DNA of 64,000 bases from SIG480 sp045546975 (GCA_045546975.1 JAZQDV010000007.1:139042-203041); one strand, 5' to 3'; counted from the first letter of the stretch, positions 45,168-53,921 are shown. Numbers and translations are program-made. Notes: generated from the sequence alone by a model not told the origin.

Positions 45168-45869
45168 TCAGTCTGCAAACATATATCCTGCACCGCGGCG
45201 TGTAACTATCCTTACAGGATTTGCAGGGTCGTCCTCAATCTTTTCACGAAGACGGCGGACAGTAACATCGATTGTTCGAAGGTCGCCGTAATAATCATAT
45301 TTCCAGACGCTTTCCATAAGCTCCTCGCGTGAGAACACCTGATTCGGCTGTGTTGCAAGGAAGCGGATAAGCTCAAACTCACGGGGAGTAAGCTCTACAA
45401 ACTTTCCTGCCTTTCTCACATCAAGGCTCTTTAAGTTTATAACGATATCACCAAAGACAAGGCGGTTTTCATCGCTCACCGGAGCCGCCTCCTCAACGGG
45501 CGCACCAAAGCCACGACGCACGTTCGCCTTGACTCTTGCCATAAGCTCGCGCATGGAAAACGGCTTTGTTATATAGTCGTCAGCGCCAAGCTCAAGACCG
45601 AGTACCTTGTCTACCTCCTCCTCGCGTGCCGTAAGCATAATTATCGGTACGTTGGAGGTTTTTCTTACATTTTTGCACACCTCAAAGCCGTCAAGCTTCG
45701 GGAGCATGACGTCAAGAAGTATAAGGTCGGGGTTTTCACCGAGTGCAGCATTAAGTCCTGCCTCTCCGTCGTAGGCACAGACAACGCTATAGCCCTCTTT
45801 TTTTAAGTTGAATTCGAGAATGTCGGCAATCGCCTTTTCGTCTTCTACTACAAGTACTTTCTTGTCCAT
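45168..45869 (-). CDS. walR: Response regulator WalR (OmpR family)
   Basis: 233 residues from the ATG at 45867-45869; an in-frame GTG six bases upstream is an alternative. Receiver domain with VVEDEKAIADI, the phospho-acceptor in LILLDVMLPKLDG near 51-63, and the conserved Lys in DDYITKPFSMREL near 103. The C-terminal winged helix reads LTPREFELIRFLATQPNQVF and RTIDVTVRRLREKIEDDP. First gene of the walRK-yycHI string; the nudix gene ends 18 bp upstream. Confidence 0.95.
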   Translation of the reverse strand: MDKKVLVVEDEKAIADILEFNLKKEGYSVVCAYDGEAGLNAALGENPDLILLDVMLPKLDGFEVCKNVRKTSNVPIIMLTAREEEVDKVLGLELGADDYITKPFSMRELMARVKANVRRGFGAPVEEAAPVSDENRLVFGDIVINLKSLDVRKAGKFVELTPREFELIRFLATQPNQVFSREELMESVWKYDYYGDLRTIDVTVRRLREKIEDDPANPVRIVTRRGAGYMFAD

Positions 45870-45887
45870 TTCCACATACTCCCTTTC

Positions 45888-46421
45888 TTAAATTCCGAGA
45901 ATTCTTCCTGCGCGAAGAATAAGTATCTGCGTCTTCGCATCGGAAATCTCGCCGTTTTCACACATTTTTACAAGGTCGTTCATTTTATATTTCTTTATAT
46001 CGAGAAACTCACCCTCGTCGGGATGAGGTGCGCCCTCGTGAAGTCCGCGCGCGATATACAGGTGCAAACGCTCTGTCATACATCCCGGTGACGGGTAGGC
46101 AAAGCCGAGATACTGCATCTCATCCGCCGTGTAACCCGTTTCCTCTGAAAGCTCACGGATTCCGCAGGCAAGGTGCTCTTCATCGCCGTCAACCTTCCCT
46201 GCAGGCACTTCTAAAATCTCTATACCGAACGGATAGCGGAACTGCGAAACCAGAACGCCCTCACCACTCTCTGTTATCGGAAGCACTGCAACACCGTCAC
46301 AGTGTTCACAAACCTCGCGTGTGGATTTTCTCCCGTCGGGAAGCTCCACCTCATCCTCGCGAAGGTTCATTATAACTCCGCGGAAGTGGTATTTCTGCGA
46401 AAGTGTCTTTTCTTCCATCAT
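45888..46421 (-). CDS. NUDIX hydrolase, ADP-ribose pyrophosphatase type
   Basis: 177 residues; splits ADP-ribose or related nucleotide sugars. The Nudix box is complete: G-x5-E-x7-RELSEETG at about 75-96, and the upstream QFRYPFGIEILEVPAGK stretch is typical of NudF/YqkG enzymes. The downstream proline in YPSPGCMTERLHLY fits ADP-ribose binding. It overlaps cinA by 4 bp. Confidence 0.92.
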   Translation of the reverse strand: MMEEKTLSQKYHFRGVIMNLREDEVELPDGRKSTREVCEHCDGVAVLPITESGEGVLVSQFRYPFGIEILEVPAGKVDGDEEHLACGIRELSEETGYTADEMQYLGFAYPSPGCMTERLHLYIARGLHEGAPHPDEGEFLDIKKYKMNDLVKMCENGEISDAKTQILILRAGRILGI

Positions 46422-47659
46422 AGCTTTTCTGCCTCTCGCCTTAAAATGTCAAAGCTCTCCTGCGCCGCGCGACTCTTTGCAAGGTCGCGGCTCATTGGCT
46501 GATAAATTTTGTGGCTTACTGTCTTGCCTCTGAGTGTTACGGATACATACACCGTGCCGCCCGGGTTTTTGTCATCACCGCTACTCGGGTCTGCCCATCC
46601 CGTAACTCCGATTCCCGCATCGGTACCGAACCTCTCACACGCAGCATTTGATAGTGCCTCGGCACACTCGCGGCTGACCGCGCCATATTTGTCAAGAAGT
46701 TCTTTTGAAATGCCGAGAAGCTTTATCTTCATCTCGTTTGTATACGCGCAGATTCCGCCAAAGAATACCTCGGACGAACCTGAGATGTCGGTTATAAGCT
46801 TTGCACAAAGTCCGCCTGTGCAGGATTCCGCAGTTGCGAGAGTAAGCTTTTTTTCTTTGAGTACAGCGACAAGTGCTTCGTGAAGTGATGCCACATCTAC
46901 GCCATAAACAGAGTCACCAACTATGCTCTTTACCTTTTCGATCACAGGGCGTGTAATTGCATCGGCCGCAGCTTCCGTGTCCGCCTTTCCCGTAACACGA
47001 AGGAGAACCTCTCCGTCCTTTGCATACGGTGCAAGGGTCGGGTTTTCCATCTCTTCTGCAAAGCTTCTGATTTTGCTCTCCACCTCACTCTCGCCCATCC
47101 CGTAAATACGGATTCGGTGAGAAACAAGGTGTGAATCAGAAAGCTTTTTGAGGTACGGTATCATTCGCTTTTCCACCATCGGCTTGCACTCTCGCGGAGG
47201 CCCGGGAAGCATAATGAGAATCTTTCCCTCGTCCTCCATCGCACATCCCGGAGCTGTTCCCCAATCGTTTTCAAAAACGGTGCAGTCCTCGGGAAGGTAT
47301 GCCTGACGGCGGTTGTTCTCCGTCATTTCCTTTCCGCGGGACGTGAAATAATCCTCTATCCTTTTAAGCTCGGTCTCTGACAAGACAAGCTTTTTGTTGA
47401 ACGCACGGGCGGCGACCTGCTTTGTGAGGTCGTCAAACGTAGGGCCGAGCCCTCCCGTTGTTATTATAATGTCTGCGCGGCTCTTTGCCGTCATAATAAC
47501 GTCATAAAGTCTGTCAGGGTTATCTCCGCAGACTGTCTGATAATATGCATTTATTCCAAGCTCAGAGAGTGCACGTGCAACGGTAACAGCGTCCGTATTT
47601 ACAATCTCGCCGAGCAGGATTTCTGTTCCTACCGCAATTATCTCTGCTGATAAGCTCAA
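46418..47659 (-). CDS. cinA: CinA: molybdopterin-binding-like domain plus nicotinamide-nucleotide amidase
   Basis: 413 residues. The N-terminal MoaB/MogA-like domain (IIAVGTEILLGEIVNTD, TTGGLGPTFDDLTKQ) is followed by a C-terminal PncC-type NMN deamidase domain from about 255 (LTLATAESCTGGLCAKLITD, then GVTGWADPSSG). It recycles NMN and ADP-ribose-type products, which fits the nudix gene overlapping it downstream. Also known as a competence-linked gene in streptococci. Confidence 0.95.
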   Translation of the reverse strand: MSLSAEIIAVGTEILLGEIVNTDAVTVARALSELGINAYYQTVCGDNPDRLYDVIMTAKSRADIIITTGGLGPTFDDLTKQVAARAFNKKLVLSETELKRIEDYFTSRGKEMTENNRRQAYLPEDCTVFENDWGTAPGCAMEDEGKILIMLPGPPRECKPMVEKRMIPYLKKLSDSHLVSHRIRIYGMGESEVESKIRSFAEEMENPTLAPYAKDGEVLLRVTGKADTEAAADAITRPVIEKVKSIVGDSVYGVDVASLHEALVAVLKEKKLTLATAESCTGGLCAKLITDISGSSEVFFGGICAYTNEMKIKLLGISKELLDKYGAVSRECAEALSNAACERFGTDAGIGVTGWADPSSGDDKNPGGTVYVSVTLRGKTVSHKIYQPMSRDLAKSRAAQESFDILRREAEKL

Positions 47660-47674
47660 GGGTTTTCCCTCTTT

Positions 47675-48835
47675 CTATATAATCTCTGTGTTTTCTATCG
47701 CCTCTCGCGCAAGCTCCTCAAACGGAATCTTTTTCTCTTCCGCAAGAACATATTCAAGCTTCGGCTTTGTTCTCGGGTGCTTTGGAGTGAATACCGTACA
47801 GCAGTCCTCATACGGGAGAATTGAGGTTTCAAAGGTGTTTATTTTCCTCGCAATCGCGACAATCTCTTCCTTGTCCATACCTATTACGGGACGAAGCACA
47901 GGAAGGGTTATTCCGTTTTCCGTGACGAGAAGTGCCTCCATTGTCTGACTTGCGACCTGACCGAGGCTCTCACCCGTAATAAGCGCACCGCAACCATTTT
48001 TCTCTGCAATTTTTTCAGCAATGTACATCATAAATCTGCGCATAATGAGTGTAAAATATTCCTCATGGCAGTTTGCGCGGATTTCTTCCTGTATCTTCGT
48101 AAACGGCACCATTGCGATTTTGATGTTGCCTGCATAGGCACCGACAAGACGAGCAAGCTCAATTACCTTTTGCTTTGCGCGCTCGGAGGTATACGGATAT
48201 GAGAAGAAATGGATACCGAAAAGCTCAATGCCGCGTTTTGCCATCATATATGCCGCAACGGGGCTGTCGATTCCGCCAGAGAGGAGAAGTCCTGCTTTTC
48301 CGTTTATGCCTATCGGGAGACCGCCCGCGCCCGGAGTTGGATTTGCGTGAACGTATGCCGCGCGGTCGCGGATTTCAACCCTTACACAAATCTCGGGGTT
48401 TTTGACATCGACCGAAAGATTCGGGAAGGCATCGTAAAGCGCACCGCCAACCTCGGCAGAAATCTCGGGTGATTTTTTCGGAAAGGATTTATCCGAGCGC
48501 TTTGCCTCCACCTTGAAGGTCTTTGCGCCTGAAAGTGTATCAGAAAGATATTCCTTTGCGACCGAAATTATAGTGTCAATATCCTTTTCACACTCTGCCG
48601 CACGTGAGATGTTTACGATACCGAAAACCTTCTCTGCCGCGGAAAACGCCGCGTCAATATCGCAGGTGTCATCCTGCGGCTCCACGTATATGGTTGACTG
48701 CATGCAGAAAATTTTGAATGAGCCAAAATTCTTCATTCTCCATGCAAGATTTTTCATAAGTCTTTTTTCAAAATTGCCTCGGTTGAGACCCTTGAGCACG
48801 AGCTCACCGAGCTTAAGAAGCAGTATTTCCTTCAA
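47675..48835 (-). CDS. thiI: tRNA 4-thiouridine synthase ThiI
   Basis: Adenylates uridine 8 of tRNA for thiolation. I prefer the TTG at 48833-48835, which gives the family start (M)KEILLLKLGELVLKGLNRG and has AAAGGTG about nine bases upstream; the GTG at 48847 overlaps that ribosome site. 386 residues: NFLD/THUMP domain to about 165, then the PP-loop GLLLSGGIDSPVAAYMMAKRG near 182-202. The rhodanese domain of the enterobacterial protein is absent, as in Firmicutes, so a separate cysteine desulfurase should supply sulfur. Confidence 0.95.
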   Translation of the reverse strand: MKEILLLKLGELVLKGLNRGNFEKRLMKNLAWRMKNFGSFKIFCMQSTIYVEPQDDTCDIDAAFSAAEKVFGIVNISRAAECEKDIDTIISVAKEYLSDTLSGAKTFKVEAKRSDKSFPKKSPEISAEVGGALYDAFPNLSVDVKNPEICVRVEIRDRAAYVHANPTPGAGGLPIGINGKAGLLLSGGIDSPVAAYMMAKRGIELFGIHFFSYPYTSERAKQKVIELARLVGAYAGNIKIAMVPFTKIQEEIRANCHEEYFTLIMRRFMMYIAEKIAEKNGCGALITGESLGQVASQTMEALLVTENGITLPVLRPVIGMDKEEIVAIARKINTFETSILPYEDCCTVFTPKHPRTKPKLEYVLAEEKKIPFEELAREAIENTEII

Positions 48836-48876
48836 AATTAAGCGCACCTTTCAAGTTCATATAATTATACATATTA

Positions 48877-48905
48877 ATTATACTACATCCCGATAAAATA
48901 AACAA
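48877..48905 (-). promoter_or_regulatory. Sigma-A promoter for thiI-cinA-nudix
   Basis: Minus strand: TTGTTT (48900-48905), 17-bp spacer, TATAAT (48877-48882), just beyond the terminator of the PLP lyase gene. It may also supply walR. Confidence 0.75.
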
Positions 48906-48910
48906 CAAAA

Positions 48911-48943
48911 AAATAGTCAGAGTATGTTATACCCTGACTATTT
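48911..48943 (-). terminator. Intrinsic terminator after the PLP lyase gene
   Basis: AAATAGTCAG and its complement form a ten-base stem that continues, after one mismatch, by four further pairs. On the minus strand it is followed by TTTTTTGTTGTTT. It begins 3 bp after the stop codon. Confidence 0.85.
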
Positions 48944-48946
48944 GAT

Positions 48947-50137
48947 TTAGCCTAACTTTTTGATTTCTTCTGCGGCTTTGAGAACACCGAGCTTTCCGCT
49001 TTCGTATGTAATTCCGCCCTGGAGATATACCCTATACGGCTCGCGCATCGGAGCGTCTGCCGAAAGCTCGATTGACGAGCCCTGAACGAACGCGCCTGCC
49101 GCCATAATTACGGGGTCATCATAACCCGGCATGTCCCATGCCTCAGGGACAACAAACGCATCACACGGTGCGCCCGCCTGGATCCCGCGGCAAAATGCCG
49201 AGAGCTTTTCGGGGGTTTTGAGCTCTATCGTCTGGATTATATCATACCTTGGCTCGGTCGCTTTCGGAGATACCTCAAAACCTAGCTCTTCAAAGGTCTC
49301 TGCTGCAAAGGCTGCCGTCATGAGCGCCTGAGAGACAATGTGCGGTGCCATAAAAAAGCCCTGATACAAAAGCCTGTTCTGGCCGAGAGTGCATCCGCAC
49401 TCACGTCCGATTCCCGGCACTGTGAGTCGCTCTGCCGCACGTTCTACAAGGTCAGACCTTCCTGCGATATATCCGCCGGTAGGTGCAAGTCCGCCGCCCG
49501 GGTTTTTGATGAGAGAGCCTGCCATAATATCCGCACCGACGTGTGTCGGCTCGCGCGTTTCGCAGAATTCACCGTAGCAATTGTCTACCATGACCTTTGC
49601 ATTCGGATTTATCTCTTTTACTTTTGCTATAACCTCTCCGATTTCGTCTACCGAGAGTGCACGGCGGGAGGCATATCCGCGTGAGCGCTGGATATACACA
49701 AGGACATTTTTTTCTTCCTCTACAGCTTTCTGCACCGAAACCATGTCAATCCCGCCGTCTCGCATTTCGATCTCGCGGTATTTCACGCCGTATTCGACGA
49801 GAGTTCCGTGACCTTCTTTTCCGTTTATACCGATCGCACCGAGAAGGGTATCATACGGCGCACCTGTTATTGAAAGAAGTGTATCACCGGGATTTAACGC
49901 ACCAAACAGCGCACAGAAGAGCGCGTGCGTGCCGTTTACAAACTGGATGCGGCAAATCGCATCCTCCGCGCCGAAAACATCGGCATAAATTTTATCGAGC
50001 GTATCACGTCCCTGGTCGTCATAGCCATATCCAGTCGTTCCTGCAAACATGGTATCTGATACGCGGTGACGTGAAAAAGAATCGAGCACTCGCTTTGAGT
50101 TTTCCTCCGCTACCTTTCTTATATGTTCAAACTGCAT
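48947..50137 (-). CDS. PLP-dependent methionine gamma-lyase-like protein ('aluminium resistance' family)
   Basis: 396 residues, fold type I PLP enzyme. Family hallmarks: DTMFAGTTGYGYDDQGRDTL near 28-47, RIQFVNGTHALFCALFGAL near 62-80, VMVDNCYGEFCETREP near 183 with the cofactor-binding Asp, and the Schiff-base lysine probably in AGSLIKNPGGGLAP near 207-220. Annotated in relatives as aluminium resistance protein or methionine gamma-lyase; the real substrate is unsettled. It starts right after the CofE-like gene. Confidence 0.88.
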   Translation of the reverse strand: MQFEHIRKVAEENSKRVLDSFSRHRVSDTMFAGTTGYGYDDQGRDTLDKIYADVFGAEDAICRIQFVNGTHALFCALFGALNPGDTLLSITGAPYDTLLGAIGINGKEGHGTLVEYGVKYREIEMRDGGIDMVSVQKAVEEEKNVLVYIQRSRGYASRRALSVDEIGEVIAKVKEINPNAKVMVDNCYGEFCETREPTHVGADIMAGSLIKNPGGGLAPTGGYIAGRSDLVERAAERLTVPGIGRECGCTLGQNRLLYQGFFMAPHIVSQALMTAAFAAETFEELGFEVSPKATEPRYDIIQTIELKTPEKLSAFCRGIQAGAPCDAFVVPEAWDMPGYDDPVIMAAGAFVQGSSIELSADAPMREPYRVYLQGGITYESGKLGVLKAAEEIKKLG

Positions 50138-50836
50138 TTATTTTACCTCGCGAATAATTCCCATTGGGGTTTGCTGTGCGCTCTGTCCGAGCGGATTGTC
50201 GCGCAGAATCTTCGGGAGAAGCTCGCGGTCAAGTGTTTCATCGGAAGCACCGAGAATCTTTCCCGTAAGGTCGTTTACGTCGACTATAACTGTCTTAAAG
50301 CCAATCTTTGCCGCAATTTCGCGCGCTGTCTTGTCCGGGTTCTCAGGGCCGAGAACGACGCACTTGTTATACGGCGGAAGTGTGTACGGAGTAGGACCGT
50401 CGATAGACTCTGCACGGTATCCCGCAACCTTGTAAAACCAGCCGCGACGACCGAGGAGCTTGCCTATTGCACTTATAAATGCAGCAAAGAGCATACGGAA
50501 TGTTCCGCACTCGCGAAGTGCCATTTCCATGGTCTCGGGAATGCCGAGGCCGATGCCGTAGGGTGACTTATATACGAATTTACAGAGGAGCTTTGCAAGC
50601 GGGCGCGGATGGATTTCCGTAAGCGGAACTGCGCGCTTCTGTGAGCATGCGACACACTTTTCCGAGATAAAAAGGATGTCCCCCTCTTCCATGTGCGGCA
50701 TTGCATACTTCTCTGCAACATCTGCAATCTTATCGTTTTCGGTGACGACGTGTGTCTTTATGGGAAGGCGCATATAATCCTTGCCCTCAACTGTTATCAC
50801 CGCATTTTTTCCTTCATTTGCACAAAGCTCTGACAT
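50138..50836 (-). CDS. CofE-like protein (F420-0:gamma-glutamyl ligase family)
   Basis: 232 residues resembling the CofE/FbiB amide-ligase fold: LPIKTHVVTENDKI near 23-36, EGDILFISEKCVACSQ near 51-66, and VIVDVNDLTGKILGAS near 183-198 with metal-binding acidic residues. Most Clostridia lack the rest of the F420 pathway and none of it is seen here, so it may add glutamate to another substrate. Its neighbour is the methionine gamma-lyase-like gene, with no gap between them. Confidence 0.82.
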   Translation of the reverse strand: MSELCANEGKNAVITVEGKDYMRLPIKTHVVTENDKIADVAEKYAMPHMEEGDILFISEKCVACSQKRAVPLTEIHPRPLAKLLCKFVYKSPYGIGLGIPETMEMALRECGTFRMLFAAFISAIGKLLGRRGWFYKVAGYRAESIDGPTPYTLPPYNKCVVLGPENPDKTAREIAAKIGFKTVIVDVNDLTGKILGASDETLDRELLPKILRDNPLGQSAQQTPMGIIREVK

Positions 50837-50868
50837 ATTTCCAAACCCCTTTGTAAGCGTTTTTTTCT

Positions 50869-50897
50869 ATTATACATCAAAACGGATAAGAATTAAA
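50869..50897 (-). promoter_or_regulatory. Probable promoter for the CofE-like gene
   Basis: Minus strand: weak -35 TTTAAT (50892-50897), 17-bp spacer, perfect TATAAT (50869-50874). The -35 overlaps the foot of the preceding terminator. Confidence 0.5.
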
Positions 50898-50930
50898 GAC
50901 CTTTTTGGACATAAATCCAAAAAGGTCTTT
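50895..50930 (-). terminator. Terminator hairpin after the rnf-linked glycosidase gene
   Basis: Fifteen-base perfect stem (AAAGACCTTTTTGGA and complement) with a 6-nt loop, 4 bp past the stop codon. The U-tract is short, but the stem itself contains a run of U near its base. It should end the rnf transcript. Confidence 0.75.
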
Positions 50931-50933
50931 TGT

Positions 50934-51980
50934 TTATTTCTTTATCATAAAGCTTTCGCCGTTTGCGACCGTATCAATAATAACCGCATTGGCAATACCT
51001 GAATCTGCACCCGTTTTGGTGTAGTAGCTTCCGTTTTTATTCACATAAAGTGAGTCAAAACCGTTCTTGAAGTCCTCAACATTCTGCCCGCTCGCAGAAA
51101 GGCATGAATCGTTGTAGTTTTCATACACCGCGGAAAGCTTTGTTCCCTCACACGCCACCTTTGCCTCAGTCATAAAAGACTTGAGCGCATCGCGTTTTTC
51201 TCCAAGCTCCTTTTCGTAGAAAAGAATCTCTGTCTTTCCTACTGCCGGGAAGGATACGTTTGAGAGAATAATCTCGTCCGGTGAGAAGCTTTTTGCTTTT
51301 TTTATAACGTCGGTCACATATCCGCGCGCCTCAGGTGAATATGCCGAGAGCCATCGGACATTTGTTCCGTCAATGAATATTACCTTATTTTTTGTTCTCG
51401 CGGAATACGGCTGATTCTTTCTCGCCGTTTCGTTGTCCTTGAATGCAGACATATAAAACGCCACTTTATATCCGCTCGCACGCGCCTTTGAAACTGCAGC
51501 AGAGAGCGTCTCGTCTGCGCCGTTTACATCCGCGCCCGCTATCTTTCCAAGCGGCGAGCTTGTCGCAAACGCAAGCGTTCCGTCCTCCGCCTTGACCTCG
51601 AGTACGAGTGTATTTATATCGGGTTTTGTTGCAGCATCGGAAATTGCAAGGTCAAAGAGCTCTGCATTCTTTACCGTTCCTATCGGGATGAAGTATGCGC
51701 GAATCTCCTCTGCGAGAACGTTCGGACTTGCGCTCTCTACGGGAGGCTCTGTCACCTCTTCTTCCTCAATTACGAGGTTTGTCTCTACATCAACAGGCGT
51801 CTTTTCCGTCTTTTCAGACGGAGAGAAAAATGCGCCGTCTTTTGTAAAGACCATATTTTCGTTTACGGCATACAAAACAACTGCCGCAGAAATTATAAGC
51901 GCAACAAGAATGGGGATTAAGAGGTCAACGCGACGTCGCGCACCTCTGTATCTGCCACCTGTTCTTCGTTTTCTTCTCAA
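50934..51980 (-). CDS. Membrane-anchored putative glycoside hydrolase (DUF4015-like)
   Basis: 348 residues, TTG start at 51978-51980 with AAAGGAGGG upstream. Very basic N-terminus (RRKRRTGGRYRGARRRVD), one transmembrane helix near 20-42, an acidic Thr/Glu linker, then a TIM-barrel-like domain from about 105: IRAYFIPIGTV, INTLVLEVKAEDGTLAF, GYKVAFYMSAF, PDEIILSNVSF, matching DUF4015-type putative glycosidases. Substrate unknown. It follows rnfB by 15 bp and is in the rnf transcript, an odd link between energy conversion and an envelope enzyme. Confidence 0.8.
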   Translation of the reverse strand: MRRKRRTGGRYRGARRRVDLLIPILVALIISAAVVLYAVNENMVFTKDGAFFSPSEKTEKTPVDVETNLVIEEEEVTEPPVESASPNVLAEEIRAYFIPIGTVKNAELFDLAISDAATKPDINTLVLEVKAEDGTLAFATSSPLGKIAGADVNGADETLSAAVSKARASGYKVAFYMSAFKDNETARKNQPYSARTKNKVIFIDGTNVRWLSAYSPEARGYVTDVIKKAKSFSPDEIILSNVSFPAVGKTEILFYEKELGEKRDALKSFMTEAKVACEGTKLSAVYENYNDSCLSASGQNVEDFKNGFDSLYVNKNGSYYTKTGADSGIANAVIIDTVANGESFMIKK

Positions 51981-51995
51981 GAGCGCTTCCCTCCT

Positions 51996-52709
51996 TTATT
52001 CTGAGGCTGCTTCGGTCTCCACCGGAATGTCTCCGAGTTCAAAATATTCTGTTTCGTCAAACTCTTCCCCGAGACCCGCAAGGACAATTATGCCCTCTTT
52101 ACAACTCTTTGCACATTCGCCGCAGGCGATGCACTTTTCATAGTCGATTTTTGCGACGTTTGAGGAAACCTCTATTGCACCGTACTTACAAGTCTTTTCA
52201 CAAGCACGGCATCCTATGCATCCCGCATCACAAATTACAAAAAGTCCCTTTTCATCGTGGAGACTTGCACACCTTATCTTCACCTTTGCATCCTTTGGCA
52301 AAAGCTCGATTGTTCCGCGCGGACACGCAGAAACGCACTTGCCGCAACCGTCACACTTTTCCTCACTAACGACCGCAACTCCGTCATTAATGCTTATTGC
52401 TTCTTTCTCACAAACAGAAACACATGTACCAAGACCGAGGCAGGCAAACTTGCACTCCGTCGGACCGCCTGCAAGAAGATGTGCGCTGTTACAGTCGGAT
52501 ATATCGGAGTATGTATATCTCTTTATCGGATGCTCACCACCGCTGCATTTTACAAATGCACGCAAACCCGTATCCGTTCTCTCGGAACACTTTCCAGCAC
52601 TTTTTCTCTCGGTTGTTTTTAACGAGAGCGTTACAATAAGTGCGGCAAGTCCTCCGCCGAGCACAATAAGGGTTAAAACCGCGATGAGAATATGAACAAA
52701 AACTTCCAT
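51996..52709 (-). CDS. rnfB: Rnf complex subunit RnfB, lacking the first Fe-S domain
   Basis: Membrane-anchored iron-sulfur subunit that takes electrons from ferredoxin. 237 residues, against roughly 265 to 330 in relatives. One transmembrane helix at 6-28, then directly the cysteine region that usually starts near residue 100 (FVKC at 52-55, TECKFACLGLGTCVSVC at 84-100), and three ferredoxin-type clusters at 119-129, 164-174 and 193-203. The usual N-terminal NCGxCGYPGC domain is missing; only Cys41 lies in the short stretch after the helix. No frameshift is apparent. Last rnf gene in the CDGEAB order. Confidence 0.93.
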   Translation of the reverse strand: MEVFVHILIAVLTLIVLGGGLAALIVTLSLKTTERKSAGKCSERTDTGLRAFVKCSGGEHPIKRYTYSDISDCNSAHLLAGGPTECKFACLGLGTCVSVCEKEAISINDGVAVVSEEKCDGCGKCVSACPRGTIELLPKDAKVKIRCASLHDEKGLFVICDAGCIGCRACEKTCKYGAIEVSSNVAKIDYEKCIACGECAKSCKEGIIVLAGLGEEFDETEYFELGDIPVETEAASE

Positions 52710-52719
52710 GGCGTTACCT

Positions 52720-53304
52720 CTACATAAACTTCATTCCGTTAAAGCCGCCAAACGCAAGGGCAACAAGTCCTGCAGTTATAAGCAGCATCGGAAGACCCTC
52801 AAAATATTCCGGCGTCTTTGTATACCTCATACGGTCGCGAACAACCGAGAAAAGGAGGGCTGCAAGAGTAAATCCAACACCTGCAAAGAGCCCGTACACA
52901 AGCGACTCCAATATGTTGTAGCCGTTTGTTGCTGCAAAAAGGCAAACGCCGAGCACTGCGGTGTTTGAGTATACCTCAAAGAGCGATACGGGAAGTCCGC
53001 GAAAGCTCTTTCCGTATTTTTTAATAAGGAAAGAGGCTGCACCCACGACCAGGGCGATTACAAGTATATACACAACGCTCCTGAGATATGTCAAATCAAG
53101 AGGCAGGAGAAGTGCCGAGTTGATTATACTTGTAAAGAGTGCGGAGAGGGTAGTCATTACTGTTATTGCAATTCCCGTAATAAGTGTTTCGGCAGCACTT
53201 CTTGACTTTGAAATGAACGGGGATATGCCAAAAGCATGTGAAAATACTATGTTTTCAGAAAAAACTGCGCCGAGTGCAACGGCGATTATTCCAAAAAAGC
53301 TCAT
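52720..53304 (-). CDS. rnfA: Rnf complex subunit RnfA
   Basis: 194-residue membrane subunit with six predicted helices, including FSENIVFSHAFGISPFI near 15-31 and FAATNGYNILESLVYGLFAGVGFTLA near 118-143, the RnfA/NqrE hallmarks. It forms, with RnfE, the inverted pair that holds the intramembrane Fe-S cluster; one Cys (in VCLFA near 113) is visible, while the expected first-helix Cys reads Ser/His here. Overlaps rnfE by 4 bp. Confidence 0.93.
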   Translation of the reverse strand: MSFFGIIAVALGAVFSENIVFSHAFGISPFISKSRSAAETLITGIAITVMTTLSALFTSIINSALLLPLDLTYLRSVVYILVIALVVGAASFLIKKYGKSFRGLPVSLFEVYSNTAVLGVCLFAATNGYNILESLVYGLFAGVGFTLAALLFSVVRDRMRYTKTPEYFEGLPMLLITAGLVALAFGGFNGMKFM

Positions 53305-53921
53305 ATTTCCCCCTCCTTTTCAATCTTCTGCACATACGCACGCAAAACGGCGATAAGTACACCGAGAAGAATGAGTCCTCCACCGGGGAGCGTCAAAAAG
53401 CGCATTCCGTACTCTTCTGGCAAAATCTGAAATCCGAGGAGTGAACCACGCCCGAAGAATTCGCGCACAAAAGCCAGAATGAGTATTTCCGCAAAAAAGC
53501 CTCCGCCTGTCACGAGTGCCGTTTCAAGTGCGCCCGATATTTTTTTCTTTCTCTTCTCTTTTTCAAATGAGTATGTGAGCACTCCGCTTACAGAAAGAAG
53601 CGGAAGATACATCCCAATATTTTCAAAAACAGTTGGTGCGAACGCGCGAATCAAAAGCTCAATTACGGCAATGCTTACAACCGCAACGGTTATGTGCAAC
53701 GCAACTTTTATCCCGTTCGGGACAGTTTTTGAAAGGAGTGCTGATAAAACCGCCGAATCTGTGAGCACGACTATCGCTGACACGCCCATAACGAGTGCGT
53801 CAATGAGTCTTGTTGATGCAACGAGCATTGGAGTAAGTCCCAGAAGAAGCGCAATAAAGCCGTTTTCAAAAACGATGCTCTCACGGATCATTTTTCCGAG
53901 TTTTCCGCTTTTCTTTTTCAT
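53301..53921 (-). CDS. rnfE: Rnf complex subunit RnfE
   Basis: 206-residue membrane protein with six helices; ENGFIALLLGLTPMLVAST near 19-37 is the RnfE/NqrD signature region, although the usual LGLCP(A) cysteine reads LGLTP. Forms the membrane core with RnfA. Overlaps rnfG by 4 bp on one side and rnfA on the other. Confidence 0.92.
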   Translation of the reverse strand: MKKKSGKLGKMIRESIVFENGFIALLLGLTPMLVASTRLIDALVMGVSAIVVLTDSAVLSALLSKTVPNGIKVALHITVAVVSIAVIELLIRAFAPTVFENIGMYLPLLSVSGVLTYSFEKEKRKKKISGALETALVTGGGFFAEILILAFVREFFGRGSLLGFQILPEEYGMRFLTLPGGGLILLGVLIAVLRAYVQKIEKEGEI

